Origin: Planctomycetaceae bacterium
GTDB lineage: Bacteria; Planctomycetota; Planctomycetia; Pirellulales; UBA1268
Length of the DNA stretch: 12,772 nucleotides
Assembly (NCBI GenBank): GCA_030616935.1
Contig: JAUWWJ010000013.1
Coordinates: 1 to 12,772 of the forward strand
Reading direction: 5' to 3'
Shown here: in pieces, positions 1 to 7,638 of the stretch
Numbering within the stretch: the stretch's first letter is position 1
Layout: every line of letters begins with the position of its first letter
Made by a program: the position numbers and the translations under genes
Notes under the pieces: model-generated
The model's input: the letters and a program-made list of their open reading frames with translations, nothing else
Databases searched by the model: none
Told to the model about the DNA's origin: nothing

Positions 1-97
1 ACTTGCTGGGGCAGGAGGGCCAACCATAGTAGATGCAGTCAGTAGTAAACCAGGTGAGCGATCCTCAGGTGGGCGGAAGCGTCGAAAACGCCGATAG
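1..97 (+). CDS. C-terminal tail of an upstream gene (unidentified; possibly YidC- or Jag-like)
   Basis: Reading from base 2, one frame stays open for 31 codons and stops at TAG 95-97, while the other two + frames stop earlier. The visible peptide is Gly/Ser-rich and ends in a strongly basic tail, GGRKRRKRR. No domain is visible, so the product cannot be identified from this fragment. In many bacteria the gene just before mnmE is jag or yidC, and some YidC proteins end in a basic ribosome-contacting tail. That makes YidC or Jag a reasonable guess, but it rests on gene order only. The stop lies 76 bp before the chosen mnmE start on the same strand, so co-transcription is possible. Confidence 0.45.
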   Translation, partial: LAGAGGPTIVDAVSSKPGERSSGGRKRRKRR

Positions 98-173
98 ACT
101 GTAAGCTGCGTTCATCCGGGTTATTCCATTTTGGTTCCTGCTTCTCATCACTGTCTACTACAGTTTGGTTGTC

Positions 174-1604
174 ATGGATTCCACGACTGATCTTATTGTT
201 GCTCCAGCAACGGCTCCCCAGCCATCTGCACGGTCCATTGTGCGTTTTGCAGGAGACGGCCTCAGTGGTGTTTTGTGCCATCTTTTCCTTTCTGCTGACG
301 GATCACCGCTTCAGTTGCCCGATCTGCAGCAGTCTGCACAGATGGTAGATGTGGTATTTCATCCCGAATCACTTGGATTGGTTTGGGGAGAGCTGCCTGT
401 TGCCATGCTATTTTGGCCTGGCCCTGCTGGGCCATTAGGATCTGCAGTCGCTGAGGTGCAACTCCCTGGCTCGGCCCCCCTGCAAGCGGCTTTGGTGCAG
501 GAAGCCTGCCGGCTCGGAGCGAGATTGGCACGCGGTGGAGAGTTTTCTTTACGGAGTTTTCTTGCGGGAAAAATCGACTTGCTTCAGGCGGAGGCAGTTG
601 TCGCCGTTGTTGATGCTCGCACGCCACAGGAATTATCTCAGGCACTCGACCGTATGGCGGGAGGCGTTGGTCGGTCAGTCGAGGAACTACGGGAATACCT
701 GCTTGATCTTGTTGCTGATATTGAAGCAGCAATTGATTTTGCTGATGACCTTGCGCCTGATGCTGTTCCAGTTCCTGATACTACTCACAACGCAATAATG
801 CCAAAGATTCGGCATGTCTGCCGACAATTGGATAGTGTTACGCATCAGTTAGACGGTCGTGATAGTGGAGGGCAGGGTGGTTTGCCGAGGGTGGTTCTGG
901 CTGGTGCACCGAATATCGGTAAGAGCAGCCTCTTTAATCATTTGGTTGGTCGTGACGCTGCACTCGTAGAAAATGCAGCGGGACCAACACGTGATTGGAT
1001 TGCTGGCGAGCTGTACGACACTTCAGGGATCGTGTCGTGCCTTCTTGTTGATCTTGCAGGCATTGGCGGGCGTTCGGAAACCGTTGATTGTCTCACGGGC
1101 GAGCGTGAGGTAGGGATGGAAGCTGACCGAGTTGCCCGGGAAGAGATTCAACGGGCAGATGTTATTGTCGCATGTCATGATGCTGACGCAGATCCTGCCG
1201 TTGCTATGGCTGGTCGGACCAACGTTGAATGCATTCATGTCATAACTCGTGTTGACCAACAACAGGCTGAAAAAATAATGCCCAGACCCCAGGATCACAT
1301 TTTGACAAGTGTGAAATCGGGTGTTGGAATTGACCGCCTGAGGCAACGGATTCTCGAGAAGGTTTCATTACTCAATCGAGCGACACCTGCTACGATCCGG
1401 CTTCGTGCAGGAATTACATCAGCACGTGAATCACTTGTTCAGGCTGAAAAAAGCATGACCGGTTGTGATGGTCTGCCGCCGGATGAAGCGTTGCTTGCAG
1501 TCCTTCTCCGTCATGCCATTGACAAACTCGGTGAGGTAACAGGCGCCGTGGTAGGAACAGACATTCTCGACCGGGTCTTTTCACGACACTGCATTGGGAA
1601 ATAG
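174..1604 (+). CDS. mnmE: tRNA modification GTPase MnmE (TrmE), divergent
   Basis: MnmE works with MnmG to add (carboxymethyl)aminomethyl groups at C5 of wobble U34 in certain tRNAs. The 476-residue product (E. coli 454) has the three family parts: an N-terminal folate-binding-like domain (about 1-115), a helical domain (RSFLAGKIDLLQAEAV, near 127-142), and an inserted G domain with P-loop GAPNIGKSS at 244-252. It ends in the C-terminal CIGK motif, including the family's functional cysteine. The P-loop Asn that coordinates K+ and a Glu in VGMEADR (about 316), matching the catalytic Glu of E. coli MnmE, are both present. Other motifs are eroded: GTTRD is GPTRD, DTAG is DLAG, NKxD is TRVD, and the N-domain FTGED...HGG segment is unrecognisable. 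A TTG at 165 is an alternative start. I chose ATG 174; no clear Shine-Dalgarno sequence supports either. Confidence 0.88.
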   Translation: MDSTTDLIVAPATAPQPSARSIVRFAGDGLSGVLCHLFLSADGSPLQLPDLQQSAQMVDVVFHPESLGLVWGELPVAMLFWPGPAGPLGSAVAEVQLPGSAPLQAALVQEACRLGARLARGGEFSLRSFLAGKIDLLQAEAVVAVVDARTPQELSQALDRMAGGVGRSVEELREYLLDLVADIEAAIDFADDLAPDAVPVPDTTHNAIMPKIRHVCRQLDSVTHQLDGRDSGGQGGLPRVVLAGAPNIGKSSLFNHLVGRDAALVENAAGPTRDWIAGELYDTSGIVSCLLVDLAGIGGRSETVDCLTGEREVGMEADRVAREEIQRADVIVACHDADADPAVAMAGRTNVECIHVITRVDQQQAEKIMPRPQDHILTSVKSGVGIDRLRQRILEKVSLLNRATPATIRLRAGITSARESLVQAEKSMTGCDGLPPDEALLAVLLRHAIDKLGEVTGAVVGTDILDRVFSRHCIGK

Positions 1605-1714
1605 TGCGAACATGTTCACCGGAAACGTTCCGTATACTGGAATTTTTTCAGGCATATAGTTCTCTAATGGGTTGCAGTTCAGTGAAAACGTCGAATGTGT
1701 CTATCTTGCTCACG

Positions 1715-1738
1715 TGCTTCCGTGAAGCAGGTCTGCTT
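1715..1738 (+). promoter_or_regulatory. Overlapping inverted repeats upstream of the aldehyde dehydrogenase gene
   Basis: Three related arms lie in a row: TGCTTC (1715-1720), GAAGCAG (1724-1730) and CTGCTT (1733-1738). The middle arm can pair with the first (6 bp, 3-nt gap) or the third (6 bp, 2-nt gap), but not both. It sits 25 bp upstream of ATG 1764. It could be an operator with dyad symmetry or a small switching RNA structure. The loops are short for RNA, which favours a protein-binding site. The function is inference. Confidence 0.3.
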
Positions 1739-1754
1739 GCCATACGAAAACAAC

Positions 1755-1759
1755 AAGGA
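1755..1759 (+). promoter_or_regulatory. Shine-Dalgarno AAGGA deciding the dehydrogenase start
   Basis: AAGGA ends 4 nt before ATG 1764 and 7 nt before ATG 1767. The frame is open back to ATG 1695, but that start has no such site upstream, and the 23 extra residues resemble nothing in the family. Confidence 0.55.
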
Positions 1760-1763
1760 AATC

Positions 1764-3476
1764 ATGATGCCCCCTGGTTTTGATATTGCTTCTGAATGTC
1801 AGCAATTATCGCATGCAGCGGATCGCTGGAGGAGTGTCGCCCCACGTGAACGAGCAGAACTCGCCATGAGAACAGCTCAATCAATTGGAAGTAAATCGGA
1901 GGCTTGGGTTCGCGCTGCTGTCGCAATGAAATCAGTAGGTCCTGATGGTCAGGATGCATGCACTGACCGCCTTCGTTCGGTGCTACGGGCAGAGGAATGT
2001 GCAACCGGTCCTATCGCGACGTTACGTCTTTTGTTCCTCACTGCTAAAGCGCTACAAAGTATTGGCAAAATCGGCGTTCCTGATGCGTCCATAAGGCCTC
2101 GGATGACGCACGGACAGAATCGAATTCATGAGTCACCATTTGGGTCGCCGTCTTCATTTGTAGCCCTAGACGTCCTGCCTGTGTGCAAACTTTACGACCC
2201 CACGATCTTTCGAGGCCATCGAGCGACTGTTCGTTGTGCGAATACGGGTAGTGTCGAAACATTCATGAAGCTTTGGCAGGAGGAGTGTCGACCGAGTCCA
2301 GATGCAGAGGGGGTCGCTGTTGTTCTCGGTGCAGGGAATGTTACGGGCCTGGCCGCAGCGGATGCTGTGAGTCAAATCTTTGAACATGGCCGTGCTGTTT
2401 TACTCAAGCTTCATCCGGTACAGGCCTCTCTTGCGCCGGTTTTACAGGCTGCATTGAGCCCACTTGTAGAGGCGGACTTGCTCCGTGTTGTCGTGGGCGG
2501 TGCAGCACTTGCACGCGATGCAATCAGTACTCAGGAAGTGACGGCGATGCACCTTACAGGAGGAGAGGAAACATTTAGAAACGTTGTTTCAAGTAATAAA
2601 AGTAAGCTGCGTACCAAGTCTATTACCTGTGAGCTTGGCAATGTCACGCCATGGATTGTTATTCCCGGAAACTATTCAGAGAAAGACCTTTGTTTTCAGG
2701 CAGACCAGATCGCGGCATCGATCGCAAACAATTCGTCTTTTAATTGTATTGCGACAAAAGTTGTCTTAACGAGTCGACACTGGGCCCAACGGCAACGTTT
2801 TCTTGATCGCATTGAACAACGGCTAAGAAGTCTGCCAGCTCGACCAGCATGGTATCCGGGTGCTGCAGATATCCACCGAAAGGCCACAGGAGATCCGGTT
2901 CCGGACGAGTGTTTGCAGCCGAAGCTCCTTCGAGATGTTAATCGAGAGTCACACCCCCATTGGTTCGCTCGGGAATGGTTTATTCCGATTGCGGTTGAGA
3001 CAACTGTGGAAGGAGAGACGATCGAAGATTTTTGTGTGGCTGTCTCTCATGTTGTGCATGACCTACCAGGAAACCTCGCAGCAAGTGTGACGCGTCCCGA
3101 TGGAATGGCAACACATGATGAGTCTCGCGTCGAACTGTTGATAGAGCATCTGCGGTATGGGGTCGTTGCCGTGAACGCCTGGTCAGCGCTCGCATATGCG
3201 GTAGCGAATATTCCCTGGGGTGGTTTTCCAGGAGGTACTCTTGAGGCTCCTGAAAGCGGTTTGGGGTATGTTCATAATCCAAACTTTTTGCCCTTGGTCC
3301 AAAATTCGATTCTTCGAGCACCGCTGCGGGTTTGGCCAACGCCGCCATGGTTTCCTTGGCATACGAAGGGAGAGCGGCTTGCTGGAGGAGTTGCAGAGAT
3401 GTATTCAGCTATCGCGGCAGGGAAGAGTGGGCTCTGGAACCTGATTGGAATGTTGCCAGATGTTCTTCGAGGGTGA
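1764..3476 (+). CDS. Aldehyde dehydrogenase superfamily protein
   Basis: A 570-residue product related to NAD(P)-dependent aldehyde dehydrogenases, which oxidise aldehydes to acids. Family marks appear in the expected order: a nucleotide-binding-like VVLGAGNVTGLA stretch (about 186-197), HLTGG (263-267), the Glu motif CELGNVTP (about 289-296) and a candidate catalytic Cys at about 328 in NSSFNCIATK, followed by IPWGGFPGG (about 483-491). The C-terminal RAPLRVWPTPPWFPW segment resembles a subgroup of long, poorly characterised bacterial ALDH-like proteins; this is from memory. The classic GQxC sequence around the Cys is replaced by SFNC. No signal peptide or membrane segment is seen. It lies 159 bp after mnmE and converges on the helicase gene. 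The aldehyde substrate cannot be inferred. ATG 1767 or 1695 are alternative starts; AAGGA supports 1764/1767. Confidence 0.82.
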   Translation: MMPPGFDIASECQQLSHAADRWRSVAPRERAELAMRTAQSIGSKSEAWVRAAVAMKSVGPDGQDACTDRLRSVLRAEECATGPIATLRLLFLTAKALQSIGKIGVPDASIRPRMTHGQNRIHESPFGSPSSFVALDVLPVCKLYDPTIFRGHRATVRCANTGSVETFMKLWQEECRPSPDAEGVAVVLGAGNVTGLAAADAVSQIFEHGRAVLLKLHPVQASLAPVLQAALSPLVEADLLRVVVGGAALARDAISTQEVTAMHLTGGEETFRNVVSSNKSKLRTKSITCELGNVTPWIVIPGNYSEKDLCFQADQIAASIANNSSFNCIATKVVLTSRHWAQRQRFLDRIEQRLRSLPARPAWYPGAADIHRKATGDPVPDECLQPKLLRDVNRESHPHWFAREWFIPIAVETTVEGETIEDFCVAVSHVVHDLPGNLAASVTRPDGMATHDESRVELLIEHLRYGVVAVNAWSALAYAVANIPWGGFPGGTLEAPESGLGYVHNPNFLPLVQNSILRAPLRVWPTPPWFPWHTKGERLAGGVAEMYSAIAAGKSGLWNLIGMLPDVLRG

Positions 3477-3545
3477 GCAAAATTCCCTACCCACGTCTTT
3501 GTTGCAGCAGAGCATAAACGTCGCGTAGGCCTTGGTCGTTTGCCT

Positions 3546-5654
3546 TCAACGTGGTGCCTGACGTGTTCGTGGCTTTGCCCCAACTTTTTCTCGTGCCTTC
3601 GCAGGTCCTTCGGAAAATTTCTCTGATTGACCGGTTAGTTCGTAGAGAAAGCGGCTTGGTTTGCAGGGTTTGGCTTTTCCCCACTTCATTCGTGTCAGGG
3701 CGAGCGAAAGAACAAGACGCTTTCGGGCTCGTGTCACTCCCACGTAGCAAAGTCGTCGTTCTTCGTCGATTGCGGAGAGTCCTTCATTCGCAGCTCGGAT
3801 ATGCGGCAAAAGGTTCTCTTCCATGCCAACCATCCAAACGCAGTCAAACTCAAGCCCTTTTGCGGCATGAAGCGTCATGAGTTTAAGTGTATTTCCTTTT
3901 GGCTTATCGTCCTCAAAACGCTCGGCTTCCTGAACTTCGAGGATCAGGTCATCGAGATATCGTTGGACGACTGTGGCCGGGTCAGTGTCTCGGTTATCTT
4001 TTTCGTGCCTCGCGAGACCGTTGACGATTTCCTCAACCGACAACCAACGTGCTTCCTGCTCCCTCTCATCTTCAAATTCCTTTTCAAGGTACTGTCGGTA
4101 ATTTGCTTGATTAAGAACATGTTGAAGCGTCTCTGCCGCGGTTGTCCCACCGTGGGTGTTGGCTGGACCCAGACCAATCAGTTTTTCAAGCGTATCAACA
4201 CCTGCCGATGCTGCTGATGACAACTGTCCGGTTTTGCTGAGATCAAGAAGTGTTGACCAGAGGCTTTCTCCTGACTCGGTGGCCTTTTTGCGAGCTTTCT
4301 CCACTGCGTTATATGAAAGACCACGTGGTGACACGTTGGCGATTCTTGAAAGTGCGAGGTCATCAGTTTGATCAACAAGAAGACGAAGGAAAGACAGTAC
4401 ATCCTTGACCTCTCGCCGGTCGAAAAAAGAACGGCTTCCGATAAGTTCATACGGAATATTGCGGTGGCGTAATTCAGTCTCAAAAACGCGAGTCTGTTCG
4501 CCAGTTCGAACAAGAATGGCCATTTCGTTTTGTGGCGCGTACCGTTCTCTCAGCAATCCTTCGACATCTGCAGTAACGCGACGGGCTTCGTCAACTTCGT
4601 CTTGGGCTTGCACGATGCTTGGCTTCAGTCCAGATGGCACTTTGGACACAAGGGTTTTGTCATGGCGACGTGAGTTGCGCTCAATGAGCTTGTTGGCAGC
4701 TTCAATGATCTCAGGCGTAGATCGATAGTTTTCCTCAAGCCGTACGACGGTGGCCCCTGGCCATCGTGTCGGAAAATCAAGAATGTGTGAGATCTGTGCC
4801 CCCCGCCATGCATAAATTGATTGGTCGTCATCACCAACAACGCAGAGGCTTCTATGATTACGGGCGAGGGCGGAAAGGATGCGTTCCTGGATACCGCTCG
4901 TATCCTGATACTCATCAACCAGAACATGATCGAAGCGTCGTGCTTCTTGTTGACGAATTGTTTCATGTTTATCAAAAAGTTGGTCAACAACAAGAAGCAA
5001 GTCATCGAAGTCAACGGCACCAACACTGTGCATGAGTCGTTGATATCGTTGATATCCCGCAGCCGCGAGATCCCATGAATCATCTACATCAGTAGAAAGC
5101 GTATCGAAAACGTTATCGGCTCGAATACCTCGGCTTTTCCACTGACTTATTCGGGCAAGAAGGTCAGCCGGTCGTAGTGTCGCCTCGGCTACCTTCAGTT
5201 CTTTGAGTACACGACGAGCAGTCGTTTCTTGTTCACTTCGGTCAACGATGACAAACCGTGCTGGATAGCCGGCATGTTCTGCATGGCGACGGAGGATGCG
5301 GACACAGAGCGAATGGATTGTCGAAATCTCAGGTTTCTGATCTGGTGAGTTGTCTTTCGATGAGGTCTGCGACGATCGCTTTTTCTTGAATTTTCCACCA
5401 ATGCGAAGCACCATTTCGCGAGCTGCTTTGTTGGTGAAGGTCACAGCAAGAATTCGTTCCGGTGGTGTTCCCTGTTGGACAAGGTGTAGTATTCGGGCGA
5501 TGACGACACGTGTTTTCCCTGTTCCTGCACCAGCGAGGACAAGAAGCGGCCCCGTAGGAGCCCGAACGGCGTCCATTTGCGCGGGATTTAGGCCTCGATG
5601 CGGGTCTGGTCGGCGATTCACGTGTGTTTGTTTTGTGGGCAAGGTTGTCGGCAT
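3546..5654 (-). CDS. UvrD/PcrA/Rep-type superfamily 1A DNA helicase
   Basis: An ATP-driven 3'-5' DNA helicase of the UvrD/PcrA/Rep group, with roles in repair, replication restart or clearing protein roadblocks. The 702-residue product matches the family length (Rep 673, UvrD 720). All core motifs are intact: Q motif LNPAQ (22-26), Walker A AGAGTGKT (41-48), Ia TFTNKAAREM (72-81), II DEYQDT (247-252), III VVGDDDQSIYAWRGA (272-286), IV EENYRS (307-312), V TLHAAKGLEF (594-603) and VI VGVTRA (638-643). A short basic linker (KFKKKRSS, about 88-95) lies in domain 1A, and the C-terminus is a basic Lys/Arg/Pro tail. There is no nuclease domain, so it is not RecB or AddA. The sequence does not separate UvrD from PcrA or Rep. 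It runs opposite to both neighbours, so it is probably monocistronic. ATG 5654 starts just before the conserved N-terminus. Confidence 0.95.
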   Translation of the reverse strand: MPTTLPTKQTHVNRRPDPHRGLNPAQMDAVRAPTGPLLVLAGAGTGKTRVVIARILHLVQQGTPPERILAVTFTNKAAREMVLRIGGKFKKKRSSQTSSKDNSPDQKPEISTIHSLCVRILRRHAEHAGYPARFVIVDRSEQETTARRVLKELKVAEATLRPADLLARISQWKSRGIRADNVFDTLSTDVDDSWDLAAAGYQRYQRLMHSVGAVDFDDLLLVVDQLFDKHETIRQQEARRFDHVLVDEYQDTSGIQERILSALARNHRSLCVVGDDDQSIYAWRGAQISHILDFPTRWPGATVVRLEENYRSTPEIIEAANKLIERNSRRHDKTLVSKVPSGLKPSIVQAQDEVDEARRVTADVEGLLRERYAPQNEMAILVRTGEQTRVFETELRHRNIPYELIGSRSFFDRREVKDVLSFLRLLVDQTDDLALSRIANVSPRGLSYNAVEKARKKATESGESLWSTLLDLSKTGQLSSAASAGVDTLEKLIGLGPANTHGGTTAAETLQHVLNQANYRQYLEKEFEDEREQEARWLSVEEIVNGLARHEKDNRDTDPATVVQRYLDDLILEVQEAERFEDDKPKGNTLKLMTLHAAKGLEFDCVWMVGMEENLLPHIRAANEGLSAIDEERRLCYVGVTRARKRLVLSLALTRMKWGKAKPCKPSRFLYELTGQSEKFSEGPAKAREKVGAKPRTRQAPR

Positions 5655-5685
5655 GGCAGGACTTTACCACACTGCTGGTGTCGCC

Positions 5686-5714
5686 TTGACGCTTTGCCTC
5701 AAGAAGCGTCTATT
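5686..5714 (+). promoter_or_regulatory. Candidate sigma-70-type promoter for the TPR/rluD unit, overlapping a 7-bp inverted repeat
   Basis: TTGACG (5686-5691) and TCTATT (5709-5714) are separated by 17 bp, upstream of ATG 5790 in the divergent gap. The -10 box matches 4 of 6 consensus bases. The spacer holds a perfect inverted repeat: GACGCTT (5688-5694), a 9-nt gap, then AAGCGTC (5704-5710). The repeat overlaps both boxes and could serve as an operator. No promoter of similar quality was found for the helicase strand. Confidence 0.35.
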
Positions 5715-5779
5715 TGGCAATAATTATTTGGTTTGCGTGAATACCGAGCGACGGTACAAGCAGTCAAGACTACATGAAT

Positions 5780-5783
5780 GGAG
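5780..5783 (+). promoter_or_regulatory. Shine-Dalgarno GGAG deciding the TPR-protein start
   Basis: GGAG lies 6 nt before ATG 5790. It overlaps an earlier in-frame ATG at 5778, which has no Shine-Dalgarno sequence of its own, so 5790 is preferred. Confidence 0.5.
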
Positions 5784-5789
5784 TGTGAG

Positions 5790-6578
5790 ATGAAGTCGGA
5801 ACGTCGGCACGAACTGCGGGAAAATGACCTTGCCGATAGTGTGGAGCAACTTTCTGAGCGTTTACGTCCTTACGTAACACCGATTCTGTCTGTCGCGATA
5901 GGAGTTCTTGTTCTGGTGTTAGTCGGTCTTTTTGTTTCCTCACGATGGGAGGCGACTCGATCTGAAAGTTGGGATACGTGTCTGTCTGCACTGGTAACAG
6001 GTGATCAGGAAGGGTTCCGGGAGGTTATTATCCGTTATCCTGGTACGCCGGCAGCACAGTGGTCTGAGCTCATTTTGGCAGATAGAAACTTATCTGAGGC
6101 CACAGATCTTCTTTTCGCAAAGATGAATCCTGAAAACGACGTAGCTCGGGAACGCCTTGAGACGGCAGCTGCAGCCTATGTAGATGTTTTGTCACAGCGA
6201 CCAACCGGTATGGTTGCAGAGCGAGCAACGATGGGCCTGGCAAAAGCCAGAGAAAGCCTCGGAGATTTGGATCAGGCTCGTCGTGGTTATGAGGCTGTTG
6301 CGGATGAATTCCCTGCAAGCCCCATGGCAAATCTTGCTACAGAGCATGCAGAAGACCTTGCTCAGGATAAAACAAGAGAATTTTACAACTGGTTTGCTGA
6401 GCAACGACTAGCAAATGCAGCACCGGAAGAAACGAGTGCTTCGAAAGAAGATACATCGAGTGATGCAGGGCAGCAGCAGGTCGAACCAGAGAAGGAAAAA
6501 GGAAGCACGAACAAGAAATCTACTCAGGAAACAGAGGCGAAGCCCTCATCTGCTCCTGAAAGTTCACCAGAGGAGTGA
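5790..6578 (+). CDS. Membrane-anchored tetratricopeptide-like protein
   Basis: A 262-residue protein with a short charged cytoplasmic start (MKSERRHELRENDLAD), one strong hydrophobic segment at about 29-50 (ILSVAIGVLVLVLVGLFVSS) and a helical region at about 55-195. The latter contains TPR-like stretches such as ERATMGLAKARESLGDLDQA followed by RRGYEAVADEFP. The C-terminal 50 or so residues are low-complexity, rich in Glu, Ser, Lys and Gln, and probably disordered. The layout resembles YfgM-like single-pass TPR proteins and a recurrent planctomycete family with the same N-terminus. TPR proteins usually scaffold other proteins; the partner here is unknown. It is followed after 27 bp by the pseudouridine synthase gene on the same strand, so the two are probably co-transcribed. 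ATG 5790 was chosen over ATG 5778 because of the GGAG site and the family-like N-terminus. Confidence 0.8.
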   Translation: MKSERRHELRENDLADSVEQLSERLRPYVTPILSVAIGVLVLVLVGLFVSSRWEATRSESWDTCLSALVTGDQEGFREVIIRYPGTPAAQWSELILADRNLSEATDLLFAKMNPENDVARERLETAAAAYVDVLSQRPTGMVAERATMGLAKARESLGDLDQARRGYEAVADEFPASPMANLATEHAEDLAQDKTREFYNWFAEQRLANAAPEETSASKEDTSSDAGQQQVEPEKEKGSTNKKSTQETEAKPSSAPESSPEE

Positions 6579-6605
6579 CCACTGGATAGCGACCTGACAG
6601 ACTCG

Positions 6606-7616
6606 ATGCTCAATCCGGGTGATGAAGTATCTTTTTCTGCCGATAATGCAGTGGTTGGTGTTCGGCTTGATCAGGTGCTCAGTCAACGGTTTCGTGCATA
6701 TAGTCGTTCGTACCTTGCGCGGGCAATTGAACGTGGTGCCGTACGCGTCGATGGTGTGACAGCAAAAGCATCTCTCAAGCTAAAAGAAGGGGCAGTCGTT
6801 TGTTTCACTGTCCCAGAGCCTCCCCGCAGTGGTCCTGAAGCAGAGGAGATGCCACTTGAATTTTTGTTTATTGATGAGGTAATGGCTGTTGTGAATAAGC
6901 CATCAGGAATGGTGGTGCATCCAGCCAAGGGAAACTGGAAAGGAACGCTCGCTGGTGGGCTGAAATGGCATCTTGAACGTCACGTTTCGGAGGCCATAGA
7001 TCGGGAAGGTCTTTCGCAGGCCGGAGGCCCAACGCGACCTGGAATCGTCCATCGTCTCGACCGAGATACGAGCGGTGTCATTGTTGTTGCCCGAAATGAT
7101 GTATCACATCAAATGCTTGCGAAACAGTTTGAAAAGCGGACAGTACAAAAGACCTATCTTGCGATCACACAGGGCCAGCCGGAGTTCGATCGGGATGAAA
7201 TCCGCTTGGCTATTGGCGTACATCCGTACCAAAGGGAAAAGATGGCTGTTCGGAGTAGCCATTCAACCAGTCGAGACGCAGTGACACGATTTGAGGTTCT
7301 CGAACGATTCAAGGGCGCAGCACTTGTTAAGGTTTTTCCAAAGACTGGCCGAACACATCAGATTCGTGTGCATCTTGCCGCCATTGGGTGCCCTGTGCTC
7401 GCCGACGCACTCTATAGCGGACGGTCCTCTATCGAACCGAAATTTTTTGGCGGGCCAAAGAACAGTCCCGCAATTCTCGGTCGTCAGGCACTTCATGCTG
7501 AATCGATAACACTTGATCATCCTGTAACTGGGGAACGAGTGACGTTCTCTTCACCACTTCCATCCGATATCCAGGGTGTGCTGGATGGGCTTCGGAAGTA
7601 TGCGTCAGTGTCGTAA
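6606..7616 (+). CDS. rluD: RluA/RluD-family pseudouridine synthase
   Basis: Isomerises specific uridines in RNA to pseudouridine; RluD acts on helix 69 of 23S rRNA. The 336-residue length is close to E. coli RluD (326). An N-terminal S4 RNA-binding domain spans about 18-70 (RLDQVLSQRF, YSRSYLARAIERGAVRVDG). The catalytic domain starts near NKPSGMVVHP (97-106), with the active-site motif HRLDRDTSG at 149-157 (nucleophile Asp152) and the conserved KTGRTHQIRVH at 246-256. A loop of about 20 residues before the active site (RHVSEAIDREGLSQAGGPTR) is longer than in E. coli. The gene follows the TPR gene by 27 bp and ends 22 bp from the convergent histidine kinase. RluD is the best match among RluA, RluC and RluD because of the S4 domain, but the target uridine is not proven. 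No good Shine-Dalgarno sequence precedes ATG 6606. Confidence 0.9.
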   Translation: MLNPGDEVSFSADNAVVGVRLDQVLSQRFRAYSRSYLARAIERGAVRVDGVTAKASLKLKEGAVVCFTVPEPPRSGPEAEEMPLEFLFIDEVMAVVNKPSGMVVHPAKGNWKGTLAGGLKWHLERHVSEAIDREGLSQAGGPTRPGIVHRLDRDTSGVIVVARNDVSHQMLAKQFEKRTVQKTYLAITQGQPEFDRDEIRLAIGVHPYQREKMAVRSSHSTSRDAVTRFEVLERFKGAALVKVFPKTGRTHQIRVHLAAIGCPVLADALYSGRSSIEPKFFGGPKNSPAILGRQALHAESITLDHPVTGERVTFSSPLPSDIQGVLDGLRKYASVS

Positions 7617-7638
7617 CTGCTGATATTCAGGAACGTGT

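Noticed and set aside
149..161. CTGT-N5-ACAG before mnmE, resembling an E. coli LexA box.
   Set aside because: The spacer is 5 and not 8 bp; mnmE is not an SOS gene.
1608..1617. Perfect palindrome GAACATGTTC just after mnmE, resembling a Bacillus-type LexA box.
   Set aside because: The half-sites are separated by 2 bp and not the 4 of GAAC-N4-GTTC; a 10-bp palindrome can arise by chance and no SOS gene follows.
2980..3348. 122-codon open frame on the - strand inside the dehydrogenase gene.
   Set aside because: Its product has no recognisable domain and it lies fully within a clear coding gene in another frame; treated as a shadow.
4625..5083. 152-codon - strand open frame and overlapping + strand frames inside the helicase gene.
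   Set aside because: The helicase frame carries all SF1 motifs through this region, so the others are shadows.
6571..6608. AGGAG at the end of the TPR gene, 6 nt before a CTG (6582) in frame with rluD; also only one stop (TGA 6576) separates the two frames.
   Set aside because: AGGAG is explained by the Glu codons of the TPR protein, CTG starts are rare, and ATG 6606 fits the family N-terminus. There is no sign of readthrough.
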